Below, in pieces: positions 1 to 10,126 of a stretch of 51,225 nucleotides of DNA (the stretch's first letter is position 1; every line of letters begins with the position of its first letter). The position numbers were made by a program, and so were the translations under genes. Below the pieces are notes generated by a model. The model was not told the origin of the DNA and searched no databases. It saw only the letters and a program-made list of their open reading frames with translations. This DNA comes from Isochrysis galbana (taxonomy: Eukaryota; Haptophyta; Isochrysidales; Isochrysidaceae), in the NCBI GenBank assembly GCA_018136815.1, contig CM030932.1:2074009-2125233 (forward strand). Direction: 5' to 3'.

Positions 1-325
1 TGTCGTGCGAGAAGAGTGGTTGGTTTCCGGAGAGCGGGTCGACGATGGCGAGGCGTTCGTGGGCGACGGATGAGCATCGCGCGCCGTCGGGCGTCTTGAC
101 CACGTGGATTCCAGAGCCGTCAGGGCCGCGGTGGCGCACGAGGCGTTGTAGCGTAAGAGTCTGAAGCCTCAGGGCGTCTGGAGAGAGCTTCGAGTTGACG
201 ACGGCGAGGATGCCGCAGGCCTGTGGGTCTGCTGCGCGCGGGTTGGCGCGGGCGGGGGATGGGTGGATGGGTAGGTTGAGGCCCGAGGAGGAGGCGAGCA
301 GGGAGGCGGCGAGGGTGAGGCGCAT
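1..325 (-). CDS. Asparagine synthetase (glutamine-hydrolysing), 5' part
   Basis: The minus-strand frame opens with ATG at 325 in a strong GCCACCGCC context and runs off the window (108 codons). Residues about 40-108 form the start of a class II glutamine amidotransferase domain: ACGILAVV with the catalytic cysteine, then RHRGPDGSG, then HERLAIVDPLSGNQPLF. These match the AsnB/ASNS family, which makes asparagine from aspartate, glutamine and ATP. In the family the catalytic Cys follows Met1 directly. Here about 40 residues precede it, beginning MRLTLAASLLASS, which resembles a secretory or plastid-type targeting sequence that would have to be cleaved exactly before the Cys. A short intron ending CCACAG just before GCC TGC is an alternative. 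Family call is confident; the N-terminus is uncertain. Confidence 0.85.
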   Translation of the reverse strand, partial: MRLTLAASLLASSSGLNLPIHPSPARANPRAADPQACGILAVVNSKLSPDALRLQTLTLQRLVRHRGPDGSGIHVVKTPDGARCSSVAHERLAIVDPLSGNQPLFSHD

Positions 326-1898
326 GGCGGTGGCGTGCGGCGGCGGCCGGCGGGGGGGCGAGGGGAGGGGGGAGGGAGGCTGCGTGGGGGGGGGGGGGGG
401 GGGGGATTCTGGGAGAAGGAAGGGGGGGGCACGTGGGAATACGTGAAGAAATGCGGTTGGTAGGTGAAGAGTGGATGAGGATGAGGAGGGAGCAGAGTGG
501 GGAAGGCGAGGGGGGGGGGGGGGGTACATATGGGGCGGGGGCGGGGGGGAGAGGGGAGCGGGGGGGGGGGGGAAGGCGGGGGGGGGGGGGGGGGGCGGGG
601 GGGCGAGCTGAGACGGGCGGAAGGGGCGAGCGGACGTACAGAAGAAAGGCACTGTGATTATGAGAGAAACTCCAAGGGAGAGAGGCAGGCGAGAGAGCTG
701 ATGTTGTGCACAGGTAAGCCCATTGGAAAGAGAGTTGTCCGCGCTGATTTAGGGAAAGATCCACGATGAGACGACGGAGGGCCTGCCAGCGCCGCGACCT
801 GCTGTTGAGAGAAGAGAAGAGCCCGTGTAGATAAGAGAGCGTCTCGCGCTTGGCAACGAGAGCGTCTCACCTTCCTGAGCACAACCACGGTGGGCACTTT
901 GGAGAGATGAAAAATCAGGCGTGTCTACGTGAAGAGAACACCGTGGAACGTTTTGCAGTGCCTGCCGCCGTCGGGTTTGGACGGGGGTCGGACCCCCCCC
1001 CCCCTTCCCGTCGGAAAGGGACGGCGAGCTCGGCGGAGCTCGAGGATTCGGACGCGAAGTCTGGGCGTTCGGGATCTCCAAGCTACAAGAAGGAGGGCGG
1101 GGGGGGGATCCATCAGATAGATAGATAGATACTCGTCGCACCCCTCCTCTTATTTATAGACGGGGTTGCGCGGGGGGCGGGGGGGGCGGGGAGAAGCCCA
1201 GAGACCCCCAAGAGGGTGCGTCGCCCGGCCACGTGATGGGGAGGCGCGGCAACGTCGCCTCATCGAGGCGCTCTACACGAGGCCCCCGATCGGGATGCGC
1301 GGCGCGGGCGACGAGGCAAGATCTACTCTAAGAAGACTTCCGAGGGAAGGTTTGGGCTCGAGGCGCCGAGGCGCCGTCGCGCAACGGCGGGAGGAAAGCA
1401 CCAAGGATAGGAGTCGCCAGCGTGTACGCCGTAGGCGCGCGCCTCGGACGTCTTCTCCCTCTCCCGGGATGCGCGGCGCCTCAAGTGTCACTTGTCACGA
1501 GGGGGCTGGATTCGCACATCTTGTAGCCTGTGAAACCTTAAAACAGCGTGGAGGCTGGTTTCCGTCTCTTAGTACAAAAAATCCAACGGGGAATATGCAG
1601 GTTTCCGTCTCTAACTCTAAAGGCTGCTAAAGGCTAAAGGCCAAATCATGATGGTTGTTGATGTTGAAGGTGCTGGTGTCGGAGTTCAATTTGAGGGGCG
1701 GGAGTGATAAGATGTCGTGGCATGCAAACCATGTTATCGCTTATCGCGAATACAAAGTACAAAGTAGAAGTAGTAAGCGAGCTGCGTATTGCACACAGCA
1801 CACAGCACACAGCCACAATTGTCGATTGTCAATTGTCGTGGCATCTGGCATCGGAGCACGCCACCGTCACCCTCACCCTAAGATCTAAGATTCCACTC
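326..1898. other. G-rich low-complexity intergenic region
   Basis: No convincing gene. Long G homopolymers at about 385-410, 510-525 and 560-605 are C-rich on the minus strand and probably belong to the leader/promoter of the asparagine synthetase gene. A short GATA microsatellite lies at about 1115-1130. Around 1545-1620 the phrase GGTTTCCGTCTCT occurs twice. Cytosine runs lie near 994-1008. Open frames here are compositional artefacts. Confidence 0.6.
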
Positions 1899-1906
1899 AC
1901 GCACAG

Positions 1907-2771
1907 CAGTGATGGGACGTCAGGCTGATATCAGGTCCTGATACCATGATAACAGGTCCTCTGGACTGACGACCTGATATCAGGTATCAGGTAGGGGGCA
2001 AAAACAAAACTCATACCGACGGACAAAAACAAAACTCCGTACGCACGCACGAGAGGACGCAGCAGGCGCGCGGAGAGTCCCGGTCACGGCTCGCTCCCTC
2101 TCTCCTTCCTCCCGCTCCTCCCTCCCTTGCCTCCCTCCGTCCCTTGCCCGTTCCCTCCCTCCCTCCTTCACCTCCCTCACCCCCTCGTCGCCCGCGCCTG
2201 CCCCGCCTCTCTCGCATCCCTCGTCCCACTCACCACTCGTCTCACTGTCTCCCTAGCCGCCTGCTCACTCCCTCGCTCCCTCGCTTACTCCCTCATTGCC
2301 TTGATCACTCGCTCGCTCGCTCGCTCGCTCCTTCCCTCTCTTCTTCCCTCCCCTCCCTCCCCTCCCCTGCCCGCTCCTAGACCGCTCCCTCCCTCCCTCC
2401 CCAAGTCAAATGGCGCAGGAGTTGGCGATGCCGCACGGCGCCCTGGCCACGGCCACAGTCTGGGGAACGGTGGAGGCGGACGGACTCGAGGGCAATGCTT
2501 TCGAGTGGTCTGCCGTCGGGGAGATCCGGCCGCGCGAAAGTCGTGCGCGGTAATTGAGGCCATTTCTATGTACGTAAACTAGTACTCGTAAGTCGGCTGA
2601 TGTGCGGTTAGATTTTGATTGTTGTCATAAGTTAGAAGTGTTACATACTGACATTATAACGTACGTACTAGTACTAAGATTATACTACCTTATATCAGGC
2701 TGATATCAGGTCTGATATCAGGTATCAGGTTGGCGAAACCTGATGACCTGATACCTGACGTCCCATCACTG
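1907..2771. mobile_element. Non-autonomous hAT-type MITE, complete
   Basis: The element is bounded by perfect 18-bp terminal inverted repeats, CAGTGATGGGACGTCAGG at 1907-1924 and its reverse complement at 2754-2771. Identical 8-bp direct repeats ACGCACAG flank it at 1899-1906 and 2772-2779. An 8-bp duplication with TIRs starting CAGTG is the signature of the hAT superfamily. Inside each end are several copies of the near-palindrome CTGATATCAGGT, typical of subterminal transposase-binding repeats. No transposase is encoded; the interior is a CT-rich stretch plus a short open frame (2410-2553). Perfect TIRs and TSD point to a recent insertion. Confidence 0.93.
2410..2553 (+). CDS. Short ORF carried inside the hAT MITE
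   Basis: ATG at 2410 opens a 47-codon frame that ends with TAA. It follows a C/T-rich tract at 2090-2400 that looks like the leaders of host genes in this window. The peptide begins MAQELAMPHGALATATVWG and continues acidic and non-repetitive, unlike the simple-sequence frames around it. I recognise no family. The arrangement of a CT-rich leader plus a first coding exon suggests a captured host promoter and exon (transduplication), which is inference only. Confidence 0.25.
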   Translation: MAQELAMPHGALATATVWGTVEADGLEGNAFEWSAVGEIRPRESRAR

Positions 2772-2831
2772 ACGCACAGAGTTGGTAATTAACGCTGAAC
2801 CCCACTCCGCAATCCTCTACTTAGACGAGCA

Positions 2832-2972
2832 ATGACGGGCAAGTTTCAAGTTTTCCTCCTGCTTGTCCTTGTTCGTTCGTTGATTGTGATTGTGCGATTC
2901 CTCGTTGGCTGCATCGAGAGGAGAGAGGAGCCTCGGTCTTGCATCTTTTGGACTTCGGTCCCCAAAAGATGA
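2832..2972 (+). CDS. Short hydrophobic ORF, possible anchor exon of the downstream glycosyltransferase
   Basis: A 46-codon frame starting MTGKFQVFLLLVLVRSLIV has a single strongly hydrophobic stretch at residues 6-26 flanked by basic residues, like a type II signal anchor. It lies about 50 bp right of the MITE and 140 bp left of the glycosyltransferase exon. Golgi glycosyltransferases usually carry such an anchor and the 3116 frame lacks one. A donor such as CCTCG|GTCTTG near 2937 could join it downstream. No strict evidence for the junction. Confidence 0.25.
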   Translation: MTGKFQVFLLLVLVRSLIVIVRFLVGCIERREEPRSCIFWTSVPKR

Positions 2973-3115
2973 GGAGACGGCGCCGAAAATAACAACAAGG
3001 GGAAACCTCAAACTCAAACCCCACAACTTGTCAAATTGGACCTTCTAACTTCTAAGTCGACGATGTCCCAGGCCACCAAAACAAAACTCACCCTAGCGCG
3101 CACAGCGGCGGCAGG

Positions 3116-4672
3116 ATGGAGCGTCCCGCCGGCCGTCGTCGCGTGCCGGGGTTGCTAAGCTGTGCGACGGTCTTCAACGCGGCAGGACCACCTTCTCACG
3201 CACAGACCTACTTTGCCAGCGCCTCGCTCACTGCGCTACGGCTAAGGGCGACCGCGAGTGCGCCGCCTGCCGCGTGCACCTCGATGTGCCTGCGGCTCTT
3301 CGTCGAGCACCAGGTTCACCGGCTGCTGCGCACGTGGTCTGGCGGCGTCAACGCCATCTGGGACTCGATCGAGAGGTGATTTGCTCGTGCTGCATCCGTG
3401 CGAGGGCGGGGCGGGGAAGGCGGCCATGCTTCTGTTCACCGTGACCTGCGACCCTTGCCGTCCAACCCTCGCCCTCCAGACCTCGCCCTCCAACCCTCGC
3501 CCTCCAACCCTCGCCCTCTAGATACCCGCCAGTGCCACCTGTCAGTGCGGCGCGGAGCATCAAGTCAGGCGGACACGTCAGTAGGGGCTACCAGGTAGGC
3601 TGACACGAGCAACGGCATTTGATGTTCGGTGCCTCTTTGTGGCGCTCACTGACCATCGCCTACCGCCTTGCGCCGGCTTCCCCCATCTGCAGGGAACCGA
3701 GCGTCTGTGGCTGCTGCGGATCGGTGCTCTACTCGCGTCGTCGGAAGACATCGTCATGTTTCTAGACTCCGACGCAATGCCCTGTCCAGGGTGGGATGGC
3801 ATCGTGGACTGGTTTGTGCACTCAGGGCTCGATGTGGCGAGCTCGACGCCTGTCGTGCCCTTCTCAGGCTCGTTCGGGCACTCCCGCACTCCTGCGCCGT
3901 ACGGCATCCGGGAAGAGATGCTCGCAGACTGGGGAAATTTTAGTGAGCGCAACCTCGGGTTCGGCCTACTGCGCCGCTCTCGCCCTGTGGTGCAGGAGCT
4001 CCTGGAACGCTTCCAAATGGAGTTCGTGCGCATTGCCAATGACACTTTGTTGCCCATGAACGCTGATCAGACAGCGTGGCGTGCCGCGCTGTGGTGGGGG
4101 CTGCGATCCGGCACTCGCAATGGCAACGTGACGGAGGCGATGATCAGTGGAACTAGAGTTTGCAAGAAGACTAAGCAGAGCTTGAAGGCACACACGCTCA
4201 GTTGGGGGAATGGCTCGTGCGGGACTTGCTCGTTCATCCACCACAAGGTGCGGGTGTATGCCGGGAGGCGCCCGCCTTGCCTGATATTGTACCTGTGTGA
4301 TGCCACATGCAGCCAATGCGTATCCGCTTCCTCTTCGCGGCCGCTCATTGCAGGCAGGGACGATGCACCATTCCATTTCCTACACCTGGTCTCGCCCACT
4401 GACGTGAGCCGCCTTGTATCATTCACCTTGCACAGGCGGCCGACACTGTGGTCCGGATCAGCCAATGGGCCAACCCTCGACCTCCAATGCGCGGATCAGG
4501 CGCCGATGCCGGCTCGAGAGGTTGCGTTGGCGCAGAGTGTGATGGGCTGGGTTTCTTTGCTTTTGAGAAGTGGGCCTCGAACGCCACATGGGTTGATGTG
4601 ATTGAGTCGCTCAATGAGTTGGCCAGCCGTCCACGTGTACTGTCAAGAGGCTTACCGCGTTGTATAAGATGA
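3116..4672 (+). CDS. Glycosyltransferase with DXD motif (three exons)
   Basis: Proposed exons are 3116-3375, 3599-4247 and 4436-4672, with GT-AG introns 3376-3598 (phase 2) and 4248-4435 (phase 0); the joined frame is about 381 aa. Exon 2 holds VRCLFVALTDHR, GTERLWLLRIGALLASSED and IVMFLDSDAMPCPGWDG. The last is a DXD motif of nucleotide-diphospho-sugar transferases that binds metal and the sugar nucleotide. It is followed by NADQTAWRAALW and CSFIHHK; a distal His often ligates the metal. Exon 3 ends in FFAFEKWASNATWVDVIE. The fold class is clear but the donor sugar and CAZy family are not. The first exon is the least certain; an upstream anchor exon may exist at 2832. Intron 1 contains a short CCCTCGCCCTCCAA tandem repeat near 3460-3521. 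Confidence 0.68.
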
Positions 4673-5241
4673 TTATCTGTCAAACACATACCGCCTGGAA
4701 CGTCAGCAACGCATCAATCTGAGACCTCGGCCGCTCGTAGGGGGAATATGAAAATAACCGTGAGAGGGAAATGCTAGGTGCTATTGTGGAGAAGTGGGGT
4801 GTGTTTGTTACCCCCTTCTCCTGTTGCCCGTCGTTACCCCTCCCCCACCTAGCCGTCTCTGTCAACTCATGCGGCGCTCCCTCGAGTTCTGTGCGATGAT
4901 GCACACTGCTCCGACCGGGAGAAGCTAGCAGCAGGGCGCGGCGTGTTGAGGGAGGGGGCGTGGCTGTCACATAGCACAGACAATCAACTCTCAAACACGG
5001 CTTTCCTCACGGTGACTCCAGTTACAACGATAACGTCTCAACAACAACTTTTTGGCCAAGCGGCATGCAACTCGGAAGGTGCTAACGCAGAACAGCGACT
5101 TTGTTGTCCCTGAAGGAGGTTGTGCCTATGAGGATCGCCCGATCCCGGGCTGCGCTGCGCGAGTAGCACAGTCGTCATTTGGATTGGCCAACTACCAACG
5201 CTAACCACGACCCACTAAAGCGCCTAGCGCCTAGCCGTCAG
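4673..5241. other. Intergenic, nothing recognised
   Basis: Downstream of the glycosyltransferase stop I see no convincing coding frame, RNA gene or repeat until the foldback element at 5242. The long minus frame at 4680-4994 has no family resemblance and reads as noise. Confidence 0.4.
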
Positions 5242-6703
5242 GCGCTATGGATAGTCCACATAGTAGCCATAGTGACACGGAGTGACCCCAAAGATGTGGA
5301 GCTCGTTAGTTTGATAGGGTCATGGAGCGCGCGCCGCTCCCCTCCTCACGAGCCACGGCCTGCGCAAGCCCCAGACGGCGCTACATACACCAGACACCAG
5401 CAATGCCCGCACCAACCACCACGTGCGCCACCATCCACCATCTTTGGGGTGCCACTCCGTGTCACTATGGCTAGTAAAAAAAAAACATCTGAAGTTTCCG
5501 GGCTACACACCTACTACATTGACGGGGTCCCCCTTCTCAGCCTACACCGCCCTTAAGTTCCCTTTCCCCACCTCTTCCCCTGCCCCCCTTCTTTCCTTTT
5601 TCTTCGGTTTCCGGGGTCCGGCCCTGGTGCGCTACCTAACTAAGGCCTGGTTCGGAGTGCGGGGGCCGGGCAGGCCTGTTGTGTACTCTCTCTTGGCGTG
5701 CGCGTCCGCTCATGCTCGCGTCTAATGCGCCGGTGGCGCCGGGTCCGCTGCGTCTCCGGTGTTTTTTATGGCCAATTCTTTTTTGGGCTTATTCTTCTAT
5801 GTTTCATTTCTCCTTGGGTTCCTCGACAGCGTGTGGTATCTTTAGCTTTGTGGCTAGCTTCACTAGCTCTTCGCTTGGTTTGAGCCCACCATTGTCGTTC
5901 ATACTGAAAACGGGCCTCAAGTCGCTTATGTCTATCCTTTTCTTGGGTTGCCTACCCAAGCCCGCTTGGGCGGTTCTTGCCGAGTCGGTCTCGTGTGCGA
6001 ATAGTAGAGCTTTGCTTAGCGTGGTAAAGCGCTCTATTGTTCTTATCAGTATTGATTCTACTGAGAATACAACTCCGTCGTAATGTATTCTATAGAAGTC
6101 TGTAATGATAAACCTCCATGCTACAAGGTATAGAGTGTATATCGCTTTCGGGGCGTCCCCTTTTGGGAATATGAATAGGTTGTCGACAATGGTTTCCTCT
6201 CTGCTCCTTTCCGCCTTGGGTGAGAACCGTGCAATTCCATTTATCGCGTCCAAGACACTTGTTATGCCCGGGCACTCGCCTAGGTGCGTCGAGGCTTCGT
6301 TCGCCTCTCCACATATGCGGCATGCGCTGTCCCTGCCGGGAAAACGGTTGTATGTGCCCACCCGTCTGTGCGCAATGTGTTTGAAGTGTAGATGCATATC
6401 CCGTGCCGTCACCATCGGGGAAGTGTAGAGCTTGGCTATGTGTGCCCATGTTTCTTCGGGTAGGTGGAGTTTCTCCTCCCATTTGCTCGGTCCGGCTAGC
6501 CGTTTGCTTTTGCGGCCCAATTGCTGGAGAGCTTTGGTTATGTGCTCGACTTCCGTTTCGTCTAGCGGCGTTTCTCCGTCTATGGTGTATTCATCTGCTA
6601 GCGGGTATTCGTTCGATTCTTTTGTTGGATTTGTATCCTCCTCCCCATTGTGCCGGGGGGGACGTGTCGTCACTATGGCTAGTATGTGGACTATACATAG
6701 CGC
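5242..6703. mobile_element. Foldback MITE split by a LINE insertion
   Basis: Arm 1 (5242-5295, starting GCGCTATGGATAGTCCACAT and ending CCCCAAAGATG) is the inverted complement of arm 2, which is in two pieces: 5439-5476 and 6685-6703. The break in arm 2 is filled by the LINE at 5477-6668 and its target duplication. Removing the insertion leaves an element of about 255 bp with roughly 55-bp inverted arms. A further partial arm lies at about 6703-6738. The spacer contains ATGGAGCGCGCGCC near 5323, which also begins the LINE ORF1-like frames elsewhere here. Superfamily not assigned. Confidence 0.7.
5477..6668 (-). mobile_element. 5'-truncated LINE with 16-bp target duplication
   Basis: GTCACTATGGCTAGTA flanks the insertion at 5461-5476 and 6669-6684, a typical LINE target-site duplication. 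On the minus strand the element runs from 6668 to 5477. Its frame (5804-6668) is the C-terminal part of a LINE ORF2 and contains the zinc knuckle CRICGEANEASTHLGEC (CX2CX8HX3C). A 3' UTR follows, rich in purines on the sense strand, ending CTTCAGATG plus about ten T. The oligo(T) sits on the sense strand, opposite to the usual poly(A) tail. The apparent start MTLWLLCGALC comes from the flanking foldback arm, so the coding part is a pseudogene fragment. Confidence 0.85.
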
Positions 6704-6771
6704 TCCACATAGTAGCCATAGGGTCACGGAGTGACTCGGTCACTGCGCAGTCCGGTGCTGCGCATCGACAC

Positions 6772-7001
6772 CTCGTTGTGCCGGAAGGGTTGTGTCGGCC
6801 GTGGTGTGCGCCACGCCAGGCCCCGCCTTGCCTCCTGTCCACACCCATGGCCCGCGCTCGACGTCCCCCGGTCCCTCCTCGTCCCTCTCGTTGTGCCGGA
6901 AGGGTTGTGTCGGCCGTGGTGTGCGCCACGCCAGGCCCCGCCCTGCCTCCTGTCCACACCCATGGCCCGCGCTCGACGTCCCCCGGTCCCTCCTCGTCCC
7001 T
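6772..7001. repeat. Tandem duplication of a 115-bp unit
   Basis: Two adjacent copies (6772-6886 and 6887-7001) start CTCGTTGTGCCGGAAGGG and are almost identical; I see one difference (GCCTTGCC versus GCCCTGCC). No coding role is apparent. Confidence 0.85.
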
Positions 7002-8192
7002 CCCCGCACTCGCCACCTTCGATCATGCATCGACTGGTAAAGATCCACAGCGCTCCATCCACACCACCACTGCTACCAAGACTGCCTCTCTCGCCTATGC
7101 ACAGATTTTCCCCGGACCCCTTGGGGTGTGGGCGCCACCGGCGTTAGAAATACCAAAAGCCTATCCCTGCCTTTCCCCCCAAGCATAGCCCATGGTAGGT
7201 CTGGAAACCGCGAAGAACAAGGAACAAGAGGGGGAAGCAGAAAGGAGAAAGGGGGGTGAGCGAGGGCTATTTTTTTTGATATTCTCGCCCCACGCCCGAC
7301 CCGCGGCTCTGGAACACATCCTAGTAGCCACGCCCTCTTTCCCGGCCCTCATTCCCTCACTATCACTATCCGCCTTGCGGCATCTCCCCTTGTGCTCTAC
7401 TAAGGGGCGGAGTGAGCGAGGGGTAAGGGCGATGGCAGGTGATTCCTGGGAGAGGGTAGGTCGCGATAACAGTAGTTGGTATCTTCAAAGTTTCTCATAT
7501 TTACTTTGGAGTGTGTTTGATATTTGTCAACTTGTAAAAAACGGATGCATAACGTGTAATAACGTGCCGCCCATCCACAACATGACAAATACGCGTAATA
7601 TACACGACGTACAGCGCAGCATCAAGTAATACTGAAGCAGATGCTTCGTTTGATATGATGCATGCGCATGCACGGAGTGGATGAGGGTAGACAGTGTAGA
7701 CAACACAACGCGCCAGAATCTGTACGCGAGAAGCAATCGATGTGCAGATCAGATCGATACTCGCAATGAGCGCTAGATGGGCACAAAGGCGAGGCAACGA
7801 CGCCTTGTAGCAGTTGTGGCTGCAGTGCTCCATCAAACTGTCGTTACTCACGCAAAGAGCACCGCACTGTTGGCGATGCCACAGAAAGGCGGCGCAAAAC
7901 AATGCAAATCAGCTTTCAAGCACACTCAGTAGTGGGGGAAGAAAATTGCAGAGCGCCCTAGACAGCTCGCCTAACAGCTTCGATTGGTTCATGATGTGTG
8001 GATAATGATGCACGGAAGACACAGAGAAGCGTAGATGGAACCCTTGACCGCCACTTCGAATGGTCGTAGTGTGCGGAGGTGGGCGCCACACGTCATTTGC
8101 AGGCGACACGCGACGGCTCCAAGGGCAGGGGCAGCTTTTGGACTTGGGGGGGAGACGAAATATTCAGTAGGCCAACACTGGCACTCTCGATG
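7002..8192. other. Intergenic, probable 3' flank of the receiver-domain gene
   Basis: No supported gene. From about 7480 to 8190 the sequence is less GC-rich than its surroundings, as expected for the 3' UTR and downstream region of the minus-strand gene ending at 8193. Minus frames at 7501-7902 and 7909-8109 match no family I know. Confidence 0.35.
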
Positions 8193-8837
8193 TCACAAAT
8201 CAGCGTCTCGCATCAGTAGTTGCTGCATCTGCTGCTGGAGACCTGCGCACGCGTCCAATGTAAGAGCCGTTTGACTCGTCATGGTTAGACCAGTTGAAGT
8301 CGTGCGTGGAATGTTGAAGACAGGCGGCTTGGCGCCAGACAGCTGCGCAAGGCGGGCGGCAACAATCTGCAAGCCCATTTGTGGAAGGTTAGCGTCACTT
8401 TTGTCAAAGACCAAGTCGATGTGTGGCAGCTTTGTGACGCGCTCGAGGTCTTCTGAGCTCGATCCGGAGAAGAGGACCACGGTGCCCACGAATCCCCGGT
8501 TGCGCAGTTGTAGCGCGAGGTCTTCGCCCAGTATTATGAGAGTGCCATCTTGCGCGTAGATTTCACGATCGAGCACGACGATGTCTGCCTGGCTCATCGC
8601 GGCCGGGGCCAACTGCAGGTTGCGAGTGCCGAGGGCGACGTCTTGGAAAAACTCTACTTCTCGTCGGCTCGCTCCCATGGTGCCCGACCGCCTCGTGTCG
8701 CAGTTCATGAAGCGTGTGAAGAGCATGTGCTGTACGTCCCTCGCCAGCTCCATGTCATCGAGGCCGAGGCAGACGAATGAGCTGCCCGCGTCAGTGGGCG
8801 CCGCCTCATCGCGGCGCGCTGACCAGCTGGCGCACAT
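8193..8837 (-). CDS. Stand-alone response-regulator receiver (REC) domain protein
   Basis: A single-exon 214-aa frame starts at ATG 8837, where simple CT-rich leader gives way to normal protein. It has the receiver-domain residues: the acidic pair D27-D28 in CLGLDDMELA, the phospho-acceptor D90 in DIVVLDREI, S124 in TVVLFSGSS and K146 in LVFDKSD. These are the metal-binding, phosphorylation, switch Ser/Thr and conserved Lys positions of the CheY-like fold. No kinase or DNA-binding output domain is fused; residues 165-214 are Ala/Gln-rich. It would take phosphate from a histidine kinase or phosphotransfer protein. Eukaryotic algae have such orphan receivers. Upstream the minus strand is almost pure C/T, as before other genes here. 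Confidence 0.75.
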   Translation of the reverse strand: MCASWSARRDEAAPTDAGSSFVCLGLDDMELARDVQHMLFTRFMNCDTRRSGTMGASRREVEFFQDVALGTRNLQLAPAAMSQADIVVLDREIYAQDGTLIILGEDLALQLRNRGFVGTVVLFSGSSSEDLERVTKLPHIDLVFDKSDANLPQMGLQIVAARLAQLSGAKPPVFNIPRTTSTGLTMTSQTALTLDACAGLQQQMQQLLMRDADL

Positions 8838-9480
8838 TCTAGTGGCGAGAGAGCGAGCGAGACGGAGGGGGAGGGGGAGACGGAGGGGGAGAGGGAGAGA
8901 GTGCGCGAGCGGTGGTGTGTGGCAGATGAGAGAGAGAGAGAGAGAAGAGAGAGGAGAGAGGAGAGGGAGAGGGAGAGAAGAGAGAGAGAAGAGAGAGAGG
9001 GGGGGGGCAGCCCGGAGGAGGGGGTGGGGATTGGAAGGGAAGTGGAAGTTGTGTGAGGGGCAAAGCCCTTGGGTGAGAACCTGGACGGGGGGGGGGGGGG
9101 GGGGGGAGGGGGGGGAGGGCGGAGCTTTGGCGGGCGGGGGGGAGTTGAGTCGCAGCACCCTCCGGCTGGAGATCGGATCTCGACCCGCGCGCCGACCCAA
9201 ACTTCTATATGGGCCCGTGACTTCTCCATTGATCTGCCGCCATCTCGAGAGGTCCCGGCGTGTCCCCCGCCCTCCCCTCCCTCGAGCCCCGAATCAGCTC
9301 TCACTCAGACACCTTGAAGCTCTCTCTCTCTCTCTCTCTCTGCCTCTCTCTCTCCATCTCTCTCTCTCCCCCCCCCCCCTCTCTCCCTCTCCCTCTCCCT
9401 CTCTCTCTCTCTCTGGGGAAGGAGGCGGCGCCTCACGCTGCGACCGAGCGAGGGAATCTCATCTCCCTCTTTCATCGGAT
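8838..9480. promoter_or_regulatory. CT-rich leader and low-complexity divergent region
   Basis: On the minus strand 8850-9010 is almost pure C/T (GA-rich on plus) and leads into the receiver-domain gene. A G run occupies about 9088-9106. On the plus strand 9317-9412 is CT-rich with a C run, a mirror arrangement that could mark a bidirectional promoter. I found no convincing plus-strand gene after it. Confidence 0.4.
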
Positions 9481-10126
9481 TGCCAGCGCGTGCTTTGTTC
9501 GAGGAAAGGTCGCCAAACCTCTGTGGAGGGGAGGGGGGGGGAGAGGGGAAGAAGGGGAGGGGGAGGGAGAGGGAGCGAGAGAGACAGAGAAGGGAGAGAG
9601 AGAGAGAGTTGTCGGAGGTCGGTTGCCTTCTCTCTCTCCTCGTCCGCCCCCGCGGCGGTTTGTGCTGCGACTCGGTGACGATGGGGGGGTGTCCCGAGCT
9701 CCGAGAGTCACGGGACACGAGAGAAGAAGAGATGAGGGGGTCATTGGCTTGCGACGCGAACCGGTGTGCCTGCCACCCCCCGTCCGGACTGCATGGCGCA
9801 ACGGTGGACACTCTCACGCGATGGCCCGCAGCGAGTGCTGCAGAGGCCAGGCGAGGGTGAAGGGTACGGGAGAGGGCACCGAGAAGCGCTCCTACTGTCA
9901 CTGCGGGCGCGGCGGCAGAGGGCGGCGGAGGGGGCGGCGGTGGCGGAGGGGGCGGCAGCGGGCGGCGGGCGGACAGATTGACGCTCTCCCCTACACGGCG
10001 CAGGATGTGGAGGACTCCCGCCTCGTCCTGGCGTTGGACATCTGCATTGCGCGGTGGAGGCGGCGCAGACAGACGAGGCTGCATGGCGTGTGGGCGGCAC
10101 CCGCGCCTCGCCCGCGCGCGGTTGAG

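Noticed and set aside
120..764. Long Pro-rich minus-strand frame
   Set aside because: It is the C-homopolymer leader read in a frame that overlaps the real asparagine synthetase frame; only the latter shows family motifs.
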